A DNA stretch of 64,000 nt from Variovorax sp. E3 (GTDB taxonomy: Bacteria > Pseudomonadota > Gammaproteobacteria > Burkholderiales > Burkholderiaceae_C), in assembly GCF_016082275.1 (NCBI RefSeq), contig NZ_MOWM01000008.1, positions 1 to 64,000 on the forward strand. Reading direction: 5' to 3'. A model generated the notes under the pieces. It searched no databases. It saw only the letters and a program-made list of their open reading frames with translations, and had not been told where the DNA came from. Each line of letters begins with the position of its first letter. Within the stretch, counting starts at the first letter, position 1. A program made the position numbers and the translations under genes. Of the stretch, positions 31,686-41,350 are shown in pieces.

Positions 31686-33071
31686 TCAACGCAACCCCGC
31701 CCCCTCATCCTTCGACAGCTTGGTGAACGACAGCAGCGACAGCAGCGTCATCGCCCCCACCACCCCGAAGGCCGGCGAAAAATCCGCCGCCGTCAGCTGG
31801 CCGGCGCCGCTGCCGTTCCACCACGCCGCCAGCGTGACCAGCGTGGCGCCGAGCGTCACGCCCAGGCTCAGCGACAGTTGCTGCGCCATGCTGTTCAGCG
31901 TGGCCGCGTGGCTCATGCGGGGCTTGGGAATCTGCGAGAAGCCCAGCGTCTGCAGCGACACCATGGCCATCGAATTCACCAGTCCGCCGAACAGCAGCGT
32001 GATGAAGATCTGCACGTGCGGCGTGCTCGGGTGAAACTGGCCGTAGCTCACGTAGCAAAGGCTCGTCAGGCAGGTGGCGCCCACCAGCAGCGAGCGGAAC
32101 CCGACCGTGCGGATCGCCTTGGCCATGACCGTGCGCGTGGCCAGCGAACCCAGCGCCGTGGCCATCGTCAGGCTGCCGGAAGCCAGCGGCGAAAGGCCGA
32201 AGCCCAGTTGCAGCATCAGCGGCAACAGGAAGGGCGAGGCGCCGATGGCGATGCGCAGCGGGGTGCCGCCGATGATCGATGCGCGGTAGGTGGCGTACCG
32301 CAAGATGCCCAGGTCGATCAGCGGGGCGGCCTTGTGGCGGCTTCGCAGGTGATACGCCAGCGCGGCCAGCGCACCGAAGCCCGCCATCGCCCAGATGGCC
32401 GGCACCGGCAGCAGCGACTTGCCCACCATCTCCAGGCTGCCGAGCAGGGCCGTGAGCCCCAAGGCCAGCAGCACGAAGCCTTCGATGTCGAAGGGCGCGG
32501 GCGCGTGGTCTTCGGGCATGTCGTCGATGAAGCGCAGCGCCCCGGCAATCGCAATCAGGCCGAAGGGGATGTTGATGAGAAAGATCCACCGCCACGACGC
32601 CAGCGTGACGATGGCGCCGCCGAACAGCGGCCCGGCCAGCCGGCCGAACGCGGGCGGCACGGTGAACCACACCATGGCCGACACCATCTGCGCGGGCGGC
32701 ACGCTGCGCAGCAGGATGAGCCGGCCCACCGGCAGCATCATCGCGCCGCCCAGCCCCTGCAGCACCCGGAACGCCACCAGCTGCGGCAGCGTCTGCGCGG
32801 CGCCGCACAGGGTCGAGCCCAGCGAGAAGAAGGCCACCGCCACGCAGAACACGCGCTTGGGCCCGAAGCGCTCGGCGAGCCAGCCGCTCACGGGCAGGAA
32901 CACGGCCAGGCTCAGCAGGTACGAGGTGATCGCAAGGTTCAGGTGCAGCACGCTGACGTCGAGCGCGTTCGCGATGGTCGGGAGGGCCGTGGCCATCACC
33001 GAGGTGTCGAGGTTCTGCAGGAAGAGGGGAGAGGCGACGATGAGCGGAACGATGCGGTGGCGGGGCGGCAT
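31686..33071 (-). CDS. MFS transporter, DHA2 (drug:H+ antiporter) type
   Basis: A 461-residue inner-membrane exporter with about 14 hydrophobic segments, as in the EmrB/QacA-like DHA2 group. The N-terminal motif LDTSVMATALPTIANAL is in helix 1. GWLAERFGPKRVF is the conserved loop 2-3 motif A, and GLGGAMMLPVGRL follows in helix 4-5. The ATG at 33071 (MPPRHRIVP) is preferred over one 51 bases upstream, as the longer N-terminus is not family-like. It is divergent from the AraC regulator gene, which may control it. Confidence 0.88.
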   Translation of the reverse strand: MPPRHRIVPLIVASPLFLQNLDTSVMATALPTIANALDVSVLHLNLAITSYLLSLAVFLPVSGWLAERFGPKRVFCVAVAFFSLGSTLCGAAQTLPQLVAFRVLQGLGGAMMLPVGRLILLRSVPPAQMVSAMVWFTVPPAFGRLAGPLFGGAIVTLASWRWIFLINIPFGLIAIAGALRFIDDMPEDHAPAPFDIEGFVLLALGLTALLGSLEMVGKSLLPVPAIWAMAGFGALAALAYHLRSRHKAAPLIDLGILRYATYRASIIGGTPLRIAIGASPFLLPLMLQLGFGLSPLASGSLTMATALGSLATRTVMAKAIRTVGFRSLLVGATCLTSLCYVSYGQFHPSTPHVQIFITLLFGGLVNSMAMVSLQTLGFSQIPKPRMSHAATLNSMAQQLSLSLGVTLGATLVTLAAWWNGSGAGQLTAADFSPAFGVVGAMTLLSLLSFTKLSKDEGAGLR

Positions 33072-33193
33072 GGGCGCATTGTCCGGGAGCGGAATTAGGC
33101 GAGATTCGAGGCGTGCCGGCACGCGTTCCCGCTAAGCTGCGCGGGCACCACCCACCCCGGCCGTCCACCCCGGCCGTCCACCCCCTGGCGCCC

Positions 33194-33727
33194 ATGCACG
33201 TTCGCAAAGACTCTCGAGCCCTTTCTCCCGCACCGGACGACGACGGCGGCGCGGCGCAAGACCCGCAACTGCTGCGCCGCCTGCTGCGCGCCAAGGACCG
33301 CATGGACGCCGCGTCGCACGAGGCCTGGCCGGTGCTGCGGCTGGCCACGGTGAGCGGCATTTCCGAAGCCCACTTCGCGCGCTCGTTCAAGCAGGCGTTC
33401 GGCATGCCGCCGCACCGCTATCTGCTGACGCGGCGCATCGAGCGGGCGACGGCCCTGCTGCGCGATACGGAACTGTCCATCACCGATATCGCCTTTGCCA
33501 CGGGCTGGGAGAGCCTGGGCACTTTCGGGCGCACGTTTCGCGACGTCACGGGCGAGAGCCCCAGCGCGCTTCGCCCACACCTGCGGGCCGCGGCGCAGCA
33601 GATCGAGCGTGTGCCCGCCTGCGTTCTGCAGGCCGCGCAACGGCCCGATCTCACCGAAGCAGTTTCGGAGAAGCGCCGCCGCGTGGCGACCGGTACAAAC
33701 CGGGTTTCAACCAAGGAGACGCGATGA
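33194..33727 (+). CDS. AraC family transcriptional regulator (short)
   Basis: A 177-residue regulator consisting almost only of the DNA-binding domain. LRLATVSGISEAHFARSFKQAFGMPPHRYLLTRRI and ITDIAFATGWESLGTFGRTFRDVTGESPS are the two helix-turn-helix units. It has no ligand-binding N-terminal domain. The frame is open further back to an ATG at 33113, across a 13-base tandem repeat. Its stop overlaps the VOC gene start (ATGA), indicating a two-gene operon, divergent from the MFS exporter. Confidence 0.85.
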   Translation: MHVRKDSRALSPAPDDDGGAAQDPQLLRRLLRAKDRMDAASHEAWPVLRLATVSGISEAHFARSFKQAFGMPPHRYLLTRRIERATALLRDTELSITDIAFATGWESLGTFGRTFRDVTGESPSALRPHLRAAAQQIERVPACVLQAAQRPDLTEAVSEKRRRVATGTNRVSTKETR

Positions 33728-34140
33728 GCCAAGGTATTGGGATGGTGGGTCTGTATGTGAACGATCAGGACGAAGCGCTGGCGTTCTATGTCGAGAAGCT
33801 CGGGTTCCGTGTGTGCGCGGACGTTCGCAACGGGGCCTATCGCTGGCTGACGGTGCAGCACCCGGAGCAGCCCTCGTTCGAGCTCGGGCTGTTCATGCCC
33901 GGGCCGCCGATGCACGACGAGGCGACGGCGCAGACGCTGCGCGGCATGGTGGCCAAGGGCGCGATGCCGCCGCTGGTGCTGAACGTGACCGATTGCCGCG
34001 CGGCCTACCTGCGGATGCGCGACCTCGGCGTGGAGTTCACGCAGGAGCCCGTCGAGCGCTTCGGCAGCGTGGACGCGGGCTTTCGCGACCCGGCGGGCAA
34101 CGGCTGGAAGATGATCCAGGCGCGAGGGCGCGCTGCATGA
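33724..34140 (+). CDS. VOC (glyoxalase/bleomycin resistance) superfamily protein
   Basis: A 138-residue protein with two beta-alpha-beta-beta-beta modules. It opens GMVGLYVNDQDEALAFYVEKLGFRVCADV and closes DAGFRDPAGNGWKMIQ, both typical vicinal-oxygen-chelate signatures. It may be a dioxygenase, glyoxalase or antibiotic-binding protein; the sequence does not decide. It is translationally coupled to the AraC gene upstream, so that regulator probably controls its expression. Confidence 0.85.
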   Translation: MSQGIGMVGLYVNDQDEALAFYVEKLGFRVCADVRNGAYRWLTVQHPEQPSFELGLFMPGPPMHDEATAQTLRGMVAKGAMPPLVLNVTDCRAAYLRMRDLGVEFTQEPVERFGSVDAGFRDPAGNGWKMIQARGRAA

Positions 34141-34192
34141 ACGGCGGCACGCGGGCCGCGGCGCCCGCGGGCATGAATCAGGAGGGCGCCGC

Positions 34193-34570
34193 TCAGCCGG
34201 GCCCGGACAGGTGCCCGTTCCACGACAGGAACAGGTAGCCGTTCGACACCTCCTGCAGCGCGGCCTGCACTTCGATGAGCGTGTTGATCTCGTCGAGCGC
34301 TTCGTCCAGGTCGTCGATGGCGACCTCGAACCGCGCGTCCAGCTCCCGCATGGCCGCTTCGTCGGGTGTGCCGGCGCCGATCTCGATGGCTTCCGCCAGG
34401 ACGTGCGGTGCGTTCGAAAGGCGGATGCGGAATTCCGGCGAGCCGTTGCTGCTCGCCACCAGCAGGTCGGGCGCTTGCGAAACCTCCAGGCCCTGGTCAC
34501 GCAGCGAAGAGGCCGCGGCCTCCAGGTCGCAGGTGCCGGCGCGAAAAAATACCATGCAGATGTGGCTCAT
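34193..34570 (-). CDS. Hypothetical protein
   Basis: A 125-residue acidic protein, not recognised. The first part SHICMVFFRAGTCDLEAAASSLRDQGLEV looks like a beta-alpha unit. The second half is helical and rich in Asp/Glu (DEAAMRELDARFEVAIDDLDEALDEINTL) and ends YLFLSWNGHLSGPG. A ggagg ribosome site precedes the ATG at 34570, supporting this start. It is divergent from the amidohydrolase gene and convergent with the VOC gene. No function is offered. Confidence 0.6.
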   Translation of the reverse strand: MSHICMVFFRAGTCDLEAAASSLRDQGLEVSQAPDLLVASSNGSPEFRIRLSNAPHVLAEAIEIGAGTPDEAAMRELDARFEVAIDDLDEALDEINTLIEVQAALQEVSNGYLFLSWNGHLSGPG

Positions 34571-34687
34571 GTGAACGTTCCTCCGGGATTCTTGAAGATC
34601 GTCCGGCAATGTAGCCCACGCAAAATTCTTGCGTCGTATCGCGGGTCCTTTCTTCAGGAAGCGCGCCAGCCGAGCGAACATCGGGGG

Positions 34688-35943
34688 ATGTCTTCATCTC
34701 TCTCCATTGACGCCGATCGCCTCTGGCGCCGCCTCGAAATCCTCGCTTCCTTCACCCGCCCCGACGTTCCCTGGACCCGCCGCGCCTTCTCGCCCGAATT
34801 CGACAGGCCCGGGATTGGCTGCGCGGCGAGTTCGCGCAGGCCGGCCTCGCGGTCCACACCGACGCGGCCGGCAACCTCACCGGCCGCCGCGAGGGCACGC
34901 AGCCCGGGCTGGCGCCGCTGGTCACCGGCTCGCATTGCGACACCGTGGTGGGCGGTGGCCGCTTCGACGGCATCCTGGGCGTGCTCGCGGGGCTCGAGGT
35001 GGCGCAGTCGCTGCACGAGCGCGGCGTTGCGCTGCGCCACCCGCTGGAGGTGATCGACTTCCTGTCCGAGGAGCCCAGCGACTACGGCATTTCGTGCGTG
35101 GGCAGCCGGGCCTTCGCGGGCACGCTGGACGACGCCATGCTGGCCTCGTGCAACGACGCCGGCGAGAGCCTGGCGCAGGCCATGCGGCGCATCGGCGCGC
35201 GGCCCGATGCCGACGCGCTGGCCGGCGCGGCCCGGGGCCCTGGCGGCATCGCCGCGTTCGTGGAGTTGCACATCGAGCAGGGCCCGGTGCTGGAGCGCGA
35301 GGGCTTGCCCATCGGCGTGGTGACCGACATCGTCGGCATCCGCCGCGTGGCGCTCACGGTCACGGGCCAGCCCGACCACGCGGGCACCACGCCGATGAAC
35401 ATCCGCCGCGACGCGCTGGTGGGCGCCGCCCGGCTGATCGAAATGGCGCACCGCGAAGCCAGCGCCATGGACGGGCGCCCGCACTACGTGGTGGCGACGA
35501 TCGGGCGCATCTCGATGAGCCCCAATGTGCCCAATGCCGTGCCGGGCCGCGTCGACATGGTGCTGGAGGTGCGCAGCAACGCGCAGTCGGTGCTGGACGA
35601 TTTTCCGGAGCGGCTGCTGGCCCTGTGCCGCGACGAGCTGCAGAAGCTGCGCCTCGCCTGCTCGATGGAGCCGCTGACCCGCACGCCGCCCACGGCCTGC
35701 TCCGAGGTGGTCATGCAGGCCGTGGCGGGGGCGGCTGATCGCCTGGGCCTGTCGCACAGGCCGTTGCCCAGCGGCGCGGGCCACGACGCCATGCACGTGG
35801 CGGCGGCGGGGCCGATGGGCATGATCTTCATTCCCTGCCTGGACGGGCGCAGCCACTGCCAGGAAGAGTGGGCGAGTCAAGCGCAGGTGGCGGCCGGCAC
35901 CCTGGTGCTGGCCGAGACGCTCAGGGCGCTGGACCTGCGCTGA
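34688..35943 (+). CDS. M20-family amidohydrolase (allantoate amidohydrolase / N-carbamoyl-amino acid hydrolase type), frame interrupted
   Basis: A Zn-dependent hydrolase of about 418 residues. The first metal ligands are in VTGSHCDTVVGGGRFDG, the second glutamates in FLSEEPSDYG, LHIEQGPVLEREG is the allantoate/carbamoylase signature, and the C-terminal histidine segment is GAGHDAMHVAA. The N-terminal 40 residues end in the wrong frame; one G added at about 34806 (AGGGCCCGG read as AGGCCCGG) continues as EFDRARDWLRGEF. Substrate could be allantoate, ureidoglycolate or N-carbamoyl amino acids. No purine genes are nearby to choose among these. Confidence 0.87.
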
Positions 35944-35955
35944 GCAGGGCCCGGC

Positions 35956-37545
35956 CTACAGCTGGTCGGTCGGCACGAACCACGAGAACAGCAGCAGCTG
36001 CAGCCGCGTGAGCATGCTGGAGTCGGGTTCGCTGTCGAGCACTTCGTTGTTGACGTCGCCGGTGCCGACCCACTGCACGTTCTGGCCGTCGGGCTTGAGC
36101 GTGACGCGGTACACGCCCTCGATGTCGTCGAGCTGGTAGGCGAACAGCAGCGCCTGCGTCAGGTCGAAGCTGCGCACGCGCACGCCGAATTCGGTGTTCA
36201 GGCGCGCCGAGCGCGGATCGAGGTTCATGGAGCCGAGCAGCACCCATTGCCGGTCGACCAGCGCCAGCTTGGCGTGCAGCCGGCCGCGCGCCTTTTTCAG
36301 CAGGTCGCGGAACTGGCCGCTGCGCCGCAGCTGCTGCGTGCTCACCTCGTACAGGTTCACGCCCAGCTTGAGCATGTCGACACGGTAGCGGTTGTAGTTG
36401 ATGTTGACCAGCGGCTCGTCGCTGTCGGCCAGCGAGTTGGTGATGACGGTGATGTTCACGCCGTGCGCGCGGCCCATGCGGATGCGCTCCATGCCCTCGT
36501 CGCCCGGAATGAAGTAGGGCGAGATCACCACCACGTTCGACTGCGCGGTGGCCAGCATTTCGTGGAAGCGCTGCGCCAGCGGCTCGGTGGGCTGCGCCAT
36601 GACGCCCAGCGCCTTGTTGGGGCTGTCGGCGGAGGCGTGGGCCTCGGCGCGCATCCACTTGGCTTCGTCGATGTTGGCGAGCTGGGCGGCCAGCGGCAGG
36701 TCGCCCAGCAGGTCGGTGATGGGCAACGGGTCGGGCGGCGGCGCGAACGTGGGGGAGGTGGCGGTTTCGAAATCGGCCTTCAGCGCTTCCGGCGTGCGGC
36801 TGGTGCTGGCCACCCGCCGCAGCGGGTAGACCACGTCGCTGTTCCAGTAGGTGTCGAAGATGGCCGCGGCCTCGGGCACGACCGGGCCGGCCAGCAGCAG
36901 CTCGAAGTCGATGAAGTTCGCGCTCTCGCTGCGCAGGAAGTACTCGTCGGCCAGGTTGCGTCCGCCCGCGATGGCCATGGCGCCGTCGGCCACGAACAGC
37001 TTGTTGTGCATGCGATGGTTGAGCCGGCGGAAGTCGGTGAAGAACTCCAGCCAGCGGCCCGACGAATGGTCGCGCATGTTGACGAAGGGGTTGAACAGCC
37101 GCACCTCGGCGTTGGGCTCGGCGGCAAGGCCCAGCAGCAGGCGGTCCATGCCGGCGGTGTAGAAGTCGTCGAGCAACAGCCGCACGCGCACGCCGCGCCG
37201 CGCGGCATTGCGCAATTCGCGCAGCAGCAGGCGGCCGGTCTTGTCGTTGCCCAGCTGGTAGGTCTGCACGTCGAGCGAGGACTGGGCGCGCCGCATCAGC
37301 TCCAGGCGGGCGTCGAGCGCATACGAAGCCTCGATCAGCGGGCGCATGCTGGTCAGGCCGTCGGGCGGGGTGTTCAGGCTCGTGGCGGCGCGGCCGAGTT
37401 CGGTGGCCTGCGAGGCGGCGATGGCCGTTACCGGCGCTTCCGGTGCGCGGGGAGGCAGGCCGGCGCAACCGGTCAATGCCAGGGCCACCAGCCACAGCGC
37501 CGGGCCGCGCAGCGCGGAAAACAGAAAGGCAATGAGCTTGGGCAT
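35956..37545 (-). CDS. Phospholipase D-like lipoprotein (ClsC-type cardiolipin synthase family)
   Basis: A 529-residue protein with a lipoprotein signal (LWLVALALTGCAG), so it is probably anchored in the periplasm. Two HKD motifs are visible: NHRMHNKLFVADGAMAIAGGRN and GRLHAKLALVDRQWVLLGSMN, each with HxKx4D followed by the GS/GG and asparagine residues. It is likely a phosphatidyl transferase, as in ClsC/YmdC-like cardiolipin synthases, or a phospholipase D. It is divergent from the TonB receptor gene and ends 12 bases from the amidohydrolase stop. Confidence 0.88.
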   Translation of the reverse strand: MPKLIAFLFSALRGPALWLVALALTGCAGLPPRAPEAPVTAIAASQATELGRAATSLNTPPDGLTSMRPLIEASYALDARLELMRRAQSSLDVQTYQLGNDKTGRLLLRELRNAARRGVRVRLLLDDFYTAGMDRLLLGLAAEPNAEVRLFNPFVNMRDHSSGRWLEFFTDFRRLNHRMHNKLFVADGAMAIAGGRNLADEYFLRSESANFIDFELLLAGPVVPEAAAIFDTYWNSDVVYPLRRVASTSRTPEALKADFETATSPTFAPPPDPLPITDLLGDLPLAAQLANIDEAKWMRAEAHASADSPNKALGVMAQPTEPLAQRFHEMLATAQSNVVVISPYFIPGDEGMERIRMGRAHGVNITVITNSLADSDEPLVNINYNRYRVDMLKLGVNLYEVSTQQLRRSGQFRDLLKKARGRLHAKLALVDRQWVLLGSMNLDPRSARLNTEFGVRVRSFDLTQALLFAYQLDDIEGVYRVTLKPDGQNVQWVGTGDVNNEVLDSEPDSSMLTRLQLLLFSWFVPTDQL

Positions 37546-37688
37546 GGGGTCGACCGACGCGAGAGGAGGAAATGCGTGCGGGCGGGATCGTAGCCTTTCA
37601 GCCCCTTTTTCGTAGACGCAATTTCACAACGCAACGCCCTGCGCACCCCTCGGAAATTGGCCGAATCGCGACTTTGTGAACTGTAAAA

Positions 37689-37703
37689 TGCGAATCATTC
37701 TTA
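37689..37703. promoter_or_regulatory. Probable Fur box upstream of the TonB receptor gene
   Basis: TGCGAAT-C-ATTCTTA matches the 7-1-7 Fur consensus at 10 of 14 positions. It lies in an AT-rich patch (tgtaaaatgcgaatcattc) 25 bases before the receptor start. Iron-dependent repression of the receptor-PepSY operon is inferred. Confidence 0.65.
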
Positions 37704-37727
37704 ATTATCTTTTGGAGTGGAGCAGCA

Positions 37728-39824
37728 ATGGTGAGTTCGGTGGCGCGGCGCAAGGCCGCATCGGTGCTGGTGGGGTGCCTGGCGATCTACATGCAGCAGC
37801 AGGTGCTGGCCCAGTCGGTGAATGCAGGTTCCCTGCCGGAAGTGCGGGTGGACGCCAATGCCGAAGCCGAGACAGCGAAGACGCCGGTCATCGGCTATCG
37901 CGCGAAGAATGCGGTCACCGCCACCAAGACCGACACCCCGTTGTCCGAAACGCCCCAGTCCGTGACCGTGGTCACGCGCGACCAGATCGTCGACCAGGGT
38001 GCCACCAACCTGCAGGACGCGCTCAACTACGCCGCCGGCGTGCGCTCCGACGCCTACGGCCTCGACTCGCGGACCGACTCCGTGCGCGTGCGCGGCGCCA
38101 GCCCCGACGTGTACCTGGACGGCCTGCGCCAGTCCTACGGCTACTACACCAGCACCACGCGCACCGAGCCCTACACGCTGGAGCGGCTCGAAGTGCTGCG
38201 CGGCCCTTCGGGCATGCTGTTCGGCGCGGGCACGGCCGCCGGCGTGGTCAACATGGTCAGCAAGCGGCCGCTGCAGGAAGCGCAGCGCGAGGTGGGCGTG
38301 CAGTTCGGCAGCTTCGGCCGCAAGCAGATCCAGGCCGACCTGACCGGCCCGCTCAACGCCGAGGGCACGCTGTCGTACCGGCTGATCGCGCTGCAGCGCA
38401 AGTCGGACACGCAGGTCGACCACGTGCCCGACGACCGCAGCGTGATCGCGCCCTCGCTCAGCTGGCGGCCCAACGCCATGACCTCGCTCACGCTGCAAGG
38501 CCTGTGGCAGAAGGACAAGAGCGGCAGCAGCTCGCAGTTCCTGCCGTGGGAAGGCACCTTGCTGCCCAACCCCAACGGGCGCCTGCCGAGCAGCCGCTTC
38601 ATCGGCGAGCCGGGCGACTTCTACGACAGCGAGCGCAAGACCTTCGGCTGGCAGTTCGAACACAAGTTCGACGACAACTGGACCTTCCGGCAGAACTTCC
38701 GCTACGCGCGCAACGAAAACGACAACCGCTACCACTACGGCGGCGCGTTCTCGGGGTTCGACAGCTGGTCCACAGATCCGATCTTCAAGCGCGTGCTCGC
38801 CCGCTACTACGACAGCACGCTGACCCGCAACCGCACGCAGACGGTCGACAACCACGTCGAGGGCCACTTCCAGACCGGCGCGCTGAAGCACACGCTGCTG
38901 GTGGGCGCCGATTTCTCGCGCCAGCGCGAGAGCGTGTGGGGCGGCACCACCTTCGACACCATCGACGTGTACGCGCCCGTCTACGGCCACCTCGACGCGC
39001 CCGAGCGCACCGCGCGTCCGCGCACCCGCCAGCGCCAGGACGGCCTGTACCTGCAGGACCAGGTCAAGCTGGACAACTGGATCTTCGTGGCCGGCCTGCG
39101 CCACGACAAGGCCGTGGCCAGCGCCGAAGGCAGCGACGACCAGAAGAGCAGCGCCACCACCAAGCGCTTCGGCCTGATGTACGCGTCGCCCTCGGGCTGG
39201 TCGCCCTACATCAGCTACAGCGAGTCGTTCACGCCGCAGTCCGCGCGCGAAGGCCGCATCTTCACGCCGCTGCGCGGCGAGCAGTGGGAAGCGGGCGTGA
39301 AGTACGAGCCCAAGGACCGCGCCGTGGCCTTCAGCGCCGCCGTGTACGACCTGCGCGAGAAGAACCAGATCGTCGAGCCGCAGCCCAAGGTGTTCACGCA
39401 GCTCGGCCAGACCAAGACCCGCGGCGTGGAGCTGGAGGCCAAGGGCTCCATCGGCCCCAACCTGGACGTCATCGCCCACTACAACTACACCGACGCCGAT
39501 GCGCTGATCGAAGGTCTGCCCAAGCACCAGGCCAGCGTGTGGGCCAAGTACCGGTTCTCGGTGGGCGGCGTGAACGGCTTCTCGGCCGGCGCCGGCCTGC
39601 GCATGATGAGCTCGTTCCGCGACATGCAGTCGGGCGTGGGTCCGCGCATTCCGGGCGTGGCCCTGGCCGACCTGGTGTTCGCCTACGAGACCGCGCAGTG
39701 GCGCTATGCGCTCAACATCAACAACGTGACGGACAAGGTGTATTTCTCGACCTGCCTGTCGCGCGGGGACTGCTGGTACGGTTCGCGCCGCAACATCGTG
39801 GCCAGCGCGACCTACCGCTTCTGA
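37728..39824 (+). CDS. TonB-dependent siderophore receptor
   Basis: A 698-residue outer-membrane receptor of the ferrichrome/ferrioxamine (FhuA/FoxA-like) group without an STN domain. A signal peptide (VLVGCLAIYMQQQVLAQS) is followed by a TonB-box-like region and the plug with ETPQSVTVVTRDQIVDQGATNLQDAL and LEVLRGPSGMLFGAGTAAGVVNMVSKRP. The barrel ends in the C-terminal motif ASATYRF, with a terminal phenylalanine for outer-membrane insertion. The start ATG is 25 bases after the Fur box, with gga upstream. Operon with the PepSY protein. Confidence 0.94.
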   Translation: MVSSVARRKAASVLVGCLAIYMQQQVLAQSVNAGSLPEVRVDANAEAETAKTPVIGYRAKNAVTATKTDTPLSETPQSVTVVTRDQIVDQGATNLQDALNYAAGVRSDAYGLDSRTDSVRVRGASPDVYLDGLRQSYGYYTSTTRTEPYTLERLEVLRGPSGMLFGAGTAAGVVNMVSKRPLQEAQREVGVQFGSFGRKQIQADLTGPLNAEGTLSYRLIALQRKSDTQVDHVPDDRSVIAPSLSWRPNAMTSLTLQGLWQKDKSGSSSQFLPWEGTLLPNPNGRLPSSRFIGEPGDFYDSERKTFGWQFEHKFDDNWTFRQNFRYARNENDNRYHYGGAFSGFDSWSTDPIFKRVLARYYDSTLTRNRTQTVDNHVEGHFQTGALKHTLLVGADFSRQRESVWGGTTFDTIDVYAPVYGHLDAPERTARPRTRQRQDGLYLQDQVKLDNWIFVAGLRHDKAVASAEGSDDQKSSATTKRFGLMYASPSGWSPYISYSESFTPQSAREGRIFTPLRGEQWEAGVKYEPKDRAVAFSAAVYDLREKNQIVEPQPKVFTQLGQTKTRGVELEAKGSIGPNLDVIAHYNYTDADALIEGLPKHQASVWAKYRFSVGGVNGFSAGAGLRMMSSFRDMQSGVGPRIPGVALADLVFAYETAQWRYALNINNVTDKVYFSTCLSRGDCWYGSRRNIVASATYRF

Positions 39825-39861
39825 TTTCTGGAACCCACCCTTCAATGACAGCCCCCACGAC

Positions 39862-41009
39862 ATGAACAGCCGAAAGATCAAGACCTGGGCCTGGGTGCAC
39901 AAGTGGAGCAGCCTGGTGTGCACGGTGTTCATGCTGCTGCTGTGCATCACGGGGCTGCCGCTGATCTTCCACCACGAGATCGGCCACCTGCTGGGCACCG
40001 AGGTCGAGGCGCCCAAGATGCCGGCCCACACGCCGCGCATCAGCCTGGACCGCGTGCTCGACATCGCCAAGGCCAAGCATCCCGACCGCGTGGTGCAGTT
40101 CGCCTCGCAGCCCGAGGACGACGACGGCCTGTGGTTCGTCACGCTCACGCCCACGCCGGCGCCCACGGACGACTTCAAGTCGGTCGCGGTCGACGCGCGC
40201 ACGGGCGAGGTGCTGGCGCAGCCAGGTTCGACGAGGGCTTCATGTACGTCATGTTCAAGCTGCACGTCGACCTGTTCGCGGGCCTGCCGGGCAAGCTGTT
40301 CCTCGGCTTCATGGGGCTGCTGCTGCTGGTGGCCATCGTCTCGGGCGTGGTGCTGTATTCGCCGTTCATGCGCAAGCTCGACTTCGGCACGGTGCGGCGC
40401 GACAAGCGCCCGCGCCTGAAGTGGCTCGACCTGCACAACCTGCTGGGCGTGGTCACGCTGGTGTGGCTGTTCGTGGTGGGCTCCACCGGCATGATCAACA
40501 CGTGGGCCGACCTGCTCATCAAGTACTGGCAGTACGACCAGCTCAGCGCGCTGCTCGCGCCCTACAAGAACGAGCCCGTGGTGGCGGTGTCGCAGCGGGG
40601 CTCGGTGCAGCGCTCGATGGACGCGGCGTTGCAGCATGCGCCCGGCATGAAGCTGTCGTTCATCGCGTTCCCGGGCACCTCGTTCTCCAGCCCGCACCAC
40701 AACACCTTCTTCATGCGCGGCAACGAGCCCTTCAGCTCCAAGCTGTTCCAGCCGGTGCTGGTCGACGCCAAGACCGCCGAAGTCACGGCGTCGCCCAGGC
40801 TGCCCTGGTACCTCACGGCGCTGCTGCTGTCGCAGCCGCTGCACTTCGGCGACTACGGCGGCATGCCGATGCAGATCCTGTGGGCGCTGCTCGACATCGC
40901 AACCATCATCGTGCTGGGCAGCGGGCTGTACCTGTGGCTCAAGCGCGGCAAGACGGTGCCCGCCGCACCGGCCGCCGCCCAGGCGGCGGCCATGAAAGCT
41001 CAGGCATGA
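39862..41009 (+). CDS. PepSY-associated transmembrane protein, frame interrupted
   Basis: An inner-membrane protein of about 382 residues. The first helix is in VCTVFMLLLCITGLPLIFHH, the PepSY segment spans about residues 50-120, and three further helices include FLGFMGLLLLVAIVSGVVLYSPF and LDLHNLLGVVTLVWLFVVGSTG. Such proteins take part in ferric-siderophore reduction or uptake next to TonB receptors. The frame breaks after EVLAQP; one C added near 40222 (CCCAGG read as CCAGG) continues as RFDEGFMYVMFKLHVDLF. It overlaps the following small gene by four bases. Confidence 0.88.
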
Positions 41010-41194
41010 AACATCCGCACGGCTTCTGGCGCATGTGGAGCTGGCCGATCGCGCTCGGCCTGCTCACCACCCTGGGCCTGATCTCCGCGCTCTTCAGCGA
41101 CGGCGGCTTCGGCGACATCGTCGCGTGGATCGCGCTGGGCATCCCGGTTGTCGTATGTGTCTGGTTCGGCTGGCGACGGTCTCCCGCCCGCTAG
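41006..41194 (+). CDS. Small two-helix membrane protein
   Basis: A 62-residue protein with two hydrophobic segments (WPIALGLLTTLGLISALF and IVAWIALGIPVVVCVWFGW) and a basic C-terminus. It is translationally coupled to the PepSY gene (ATGA overlap). It is presumed to be an accessory subunit of the same iron-uptake module. Its specific function is unknown. Confidence 0.75.
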   Translation: MKHPHGFWRMWSWPIALGLLTTLGLISALFSDGGFGDIVAWIALGIPVVVCVWFGWRRSPAR

Positions 41195-41350
41195 GACGCC
41201 CGGCCCGCTGACCACCGGCGGGCGGGCGGACAGAACAACGGCTCGTACATCCAGGCCGACACCCCGGTGGACAACCGAGGCGGTTCGCTGGCGCTGCCCC
41301 CGGTGAAAGCCTGAGGCCGCGGGCGCACGGCGCACCGCAGAATGGGCGGG

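Noticed and set aside
37701-40844. A 1047-codon minus-strand open frame opposite the second receptor and PepSY genes
   Set aside because: Same composition artefact; it overlaps two recognisable genes and has no homology-like motifs.
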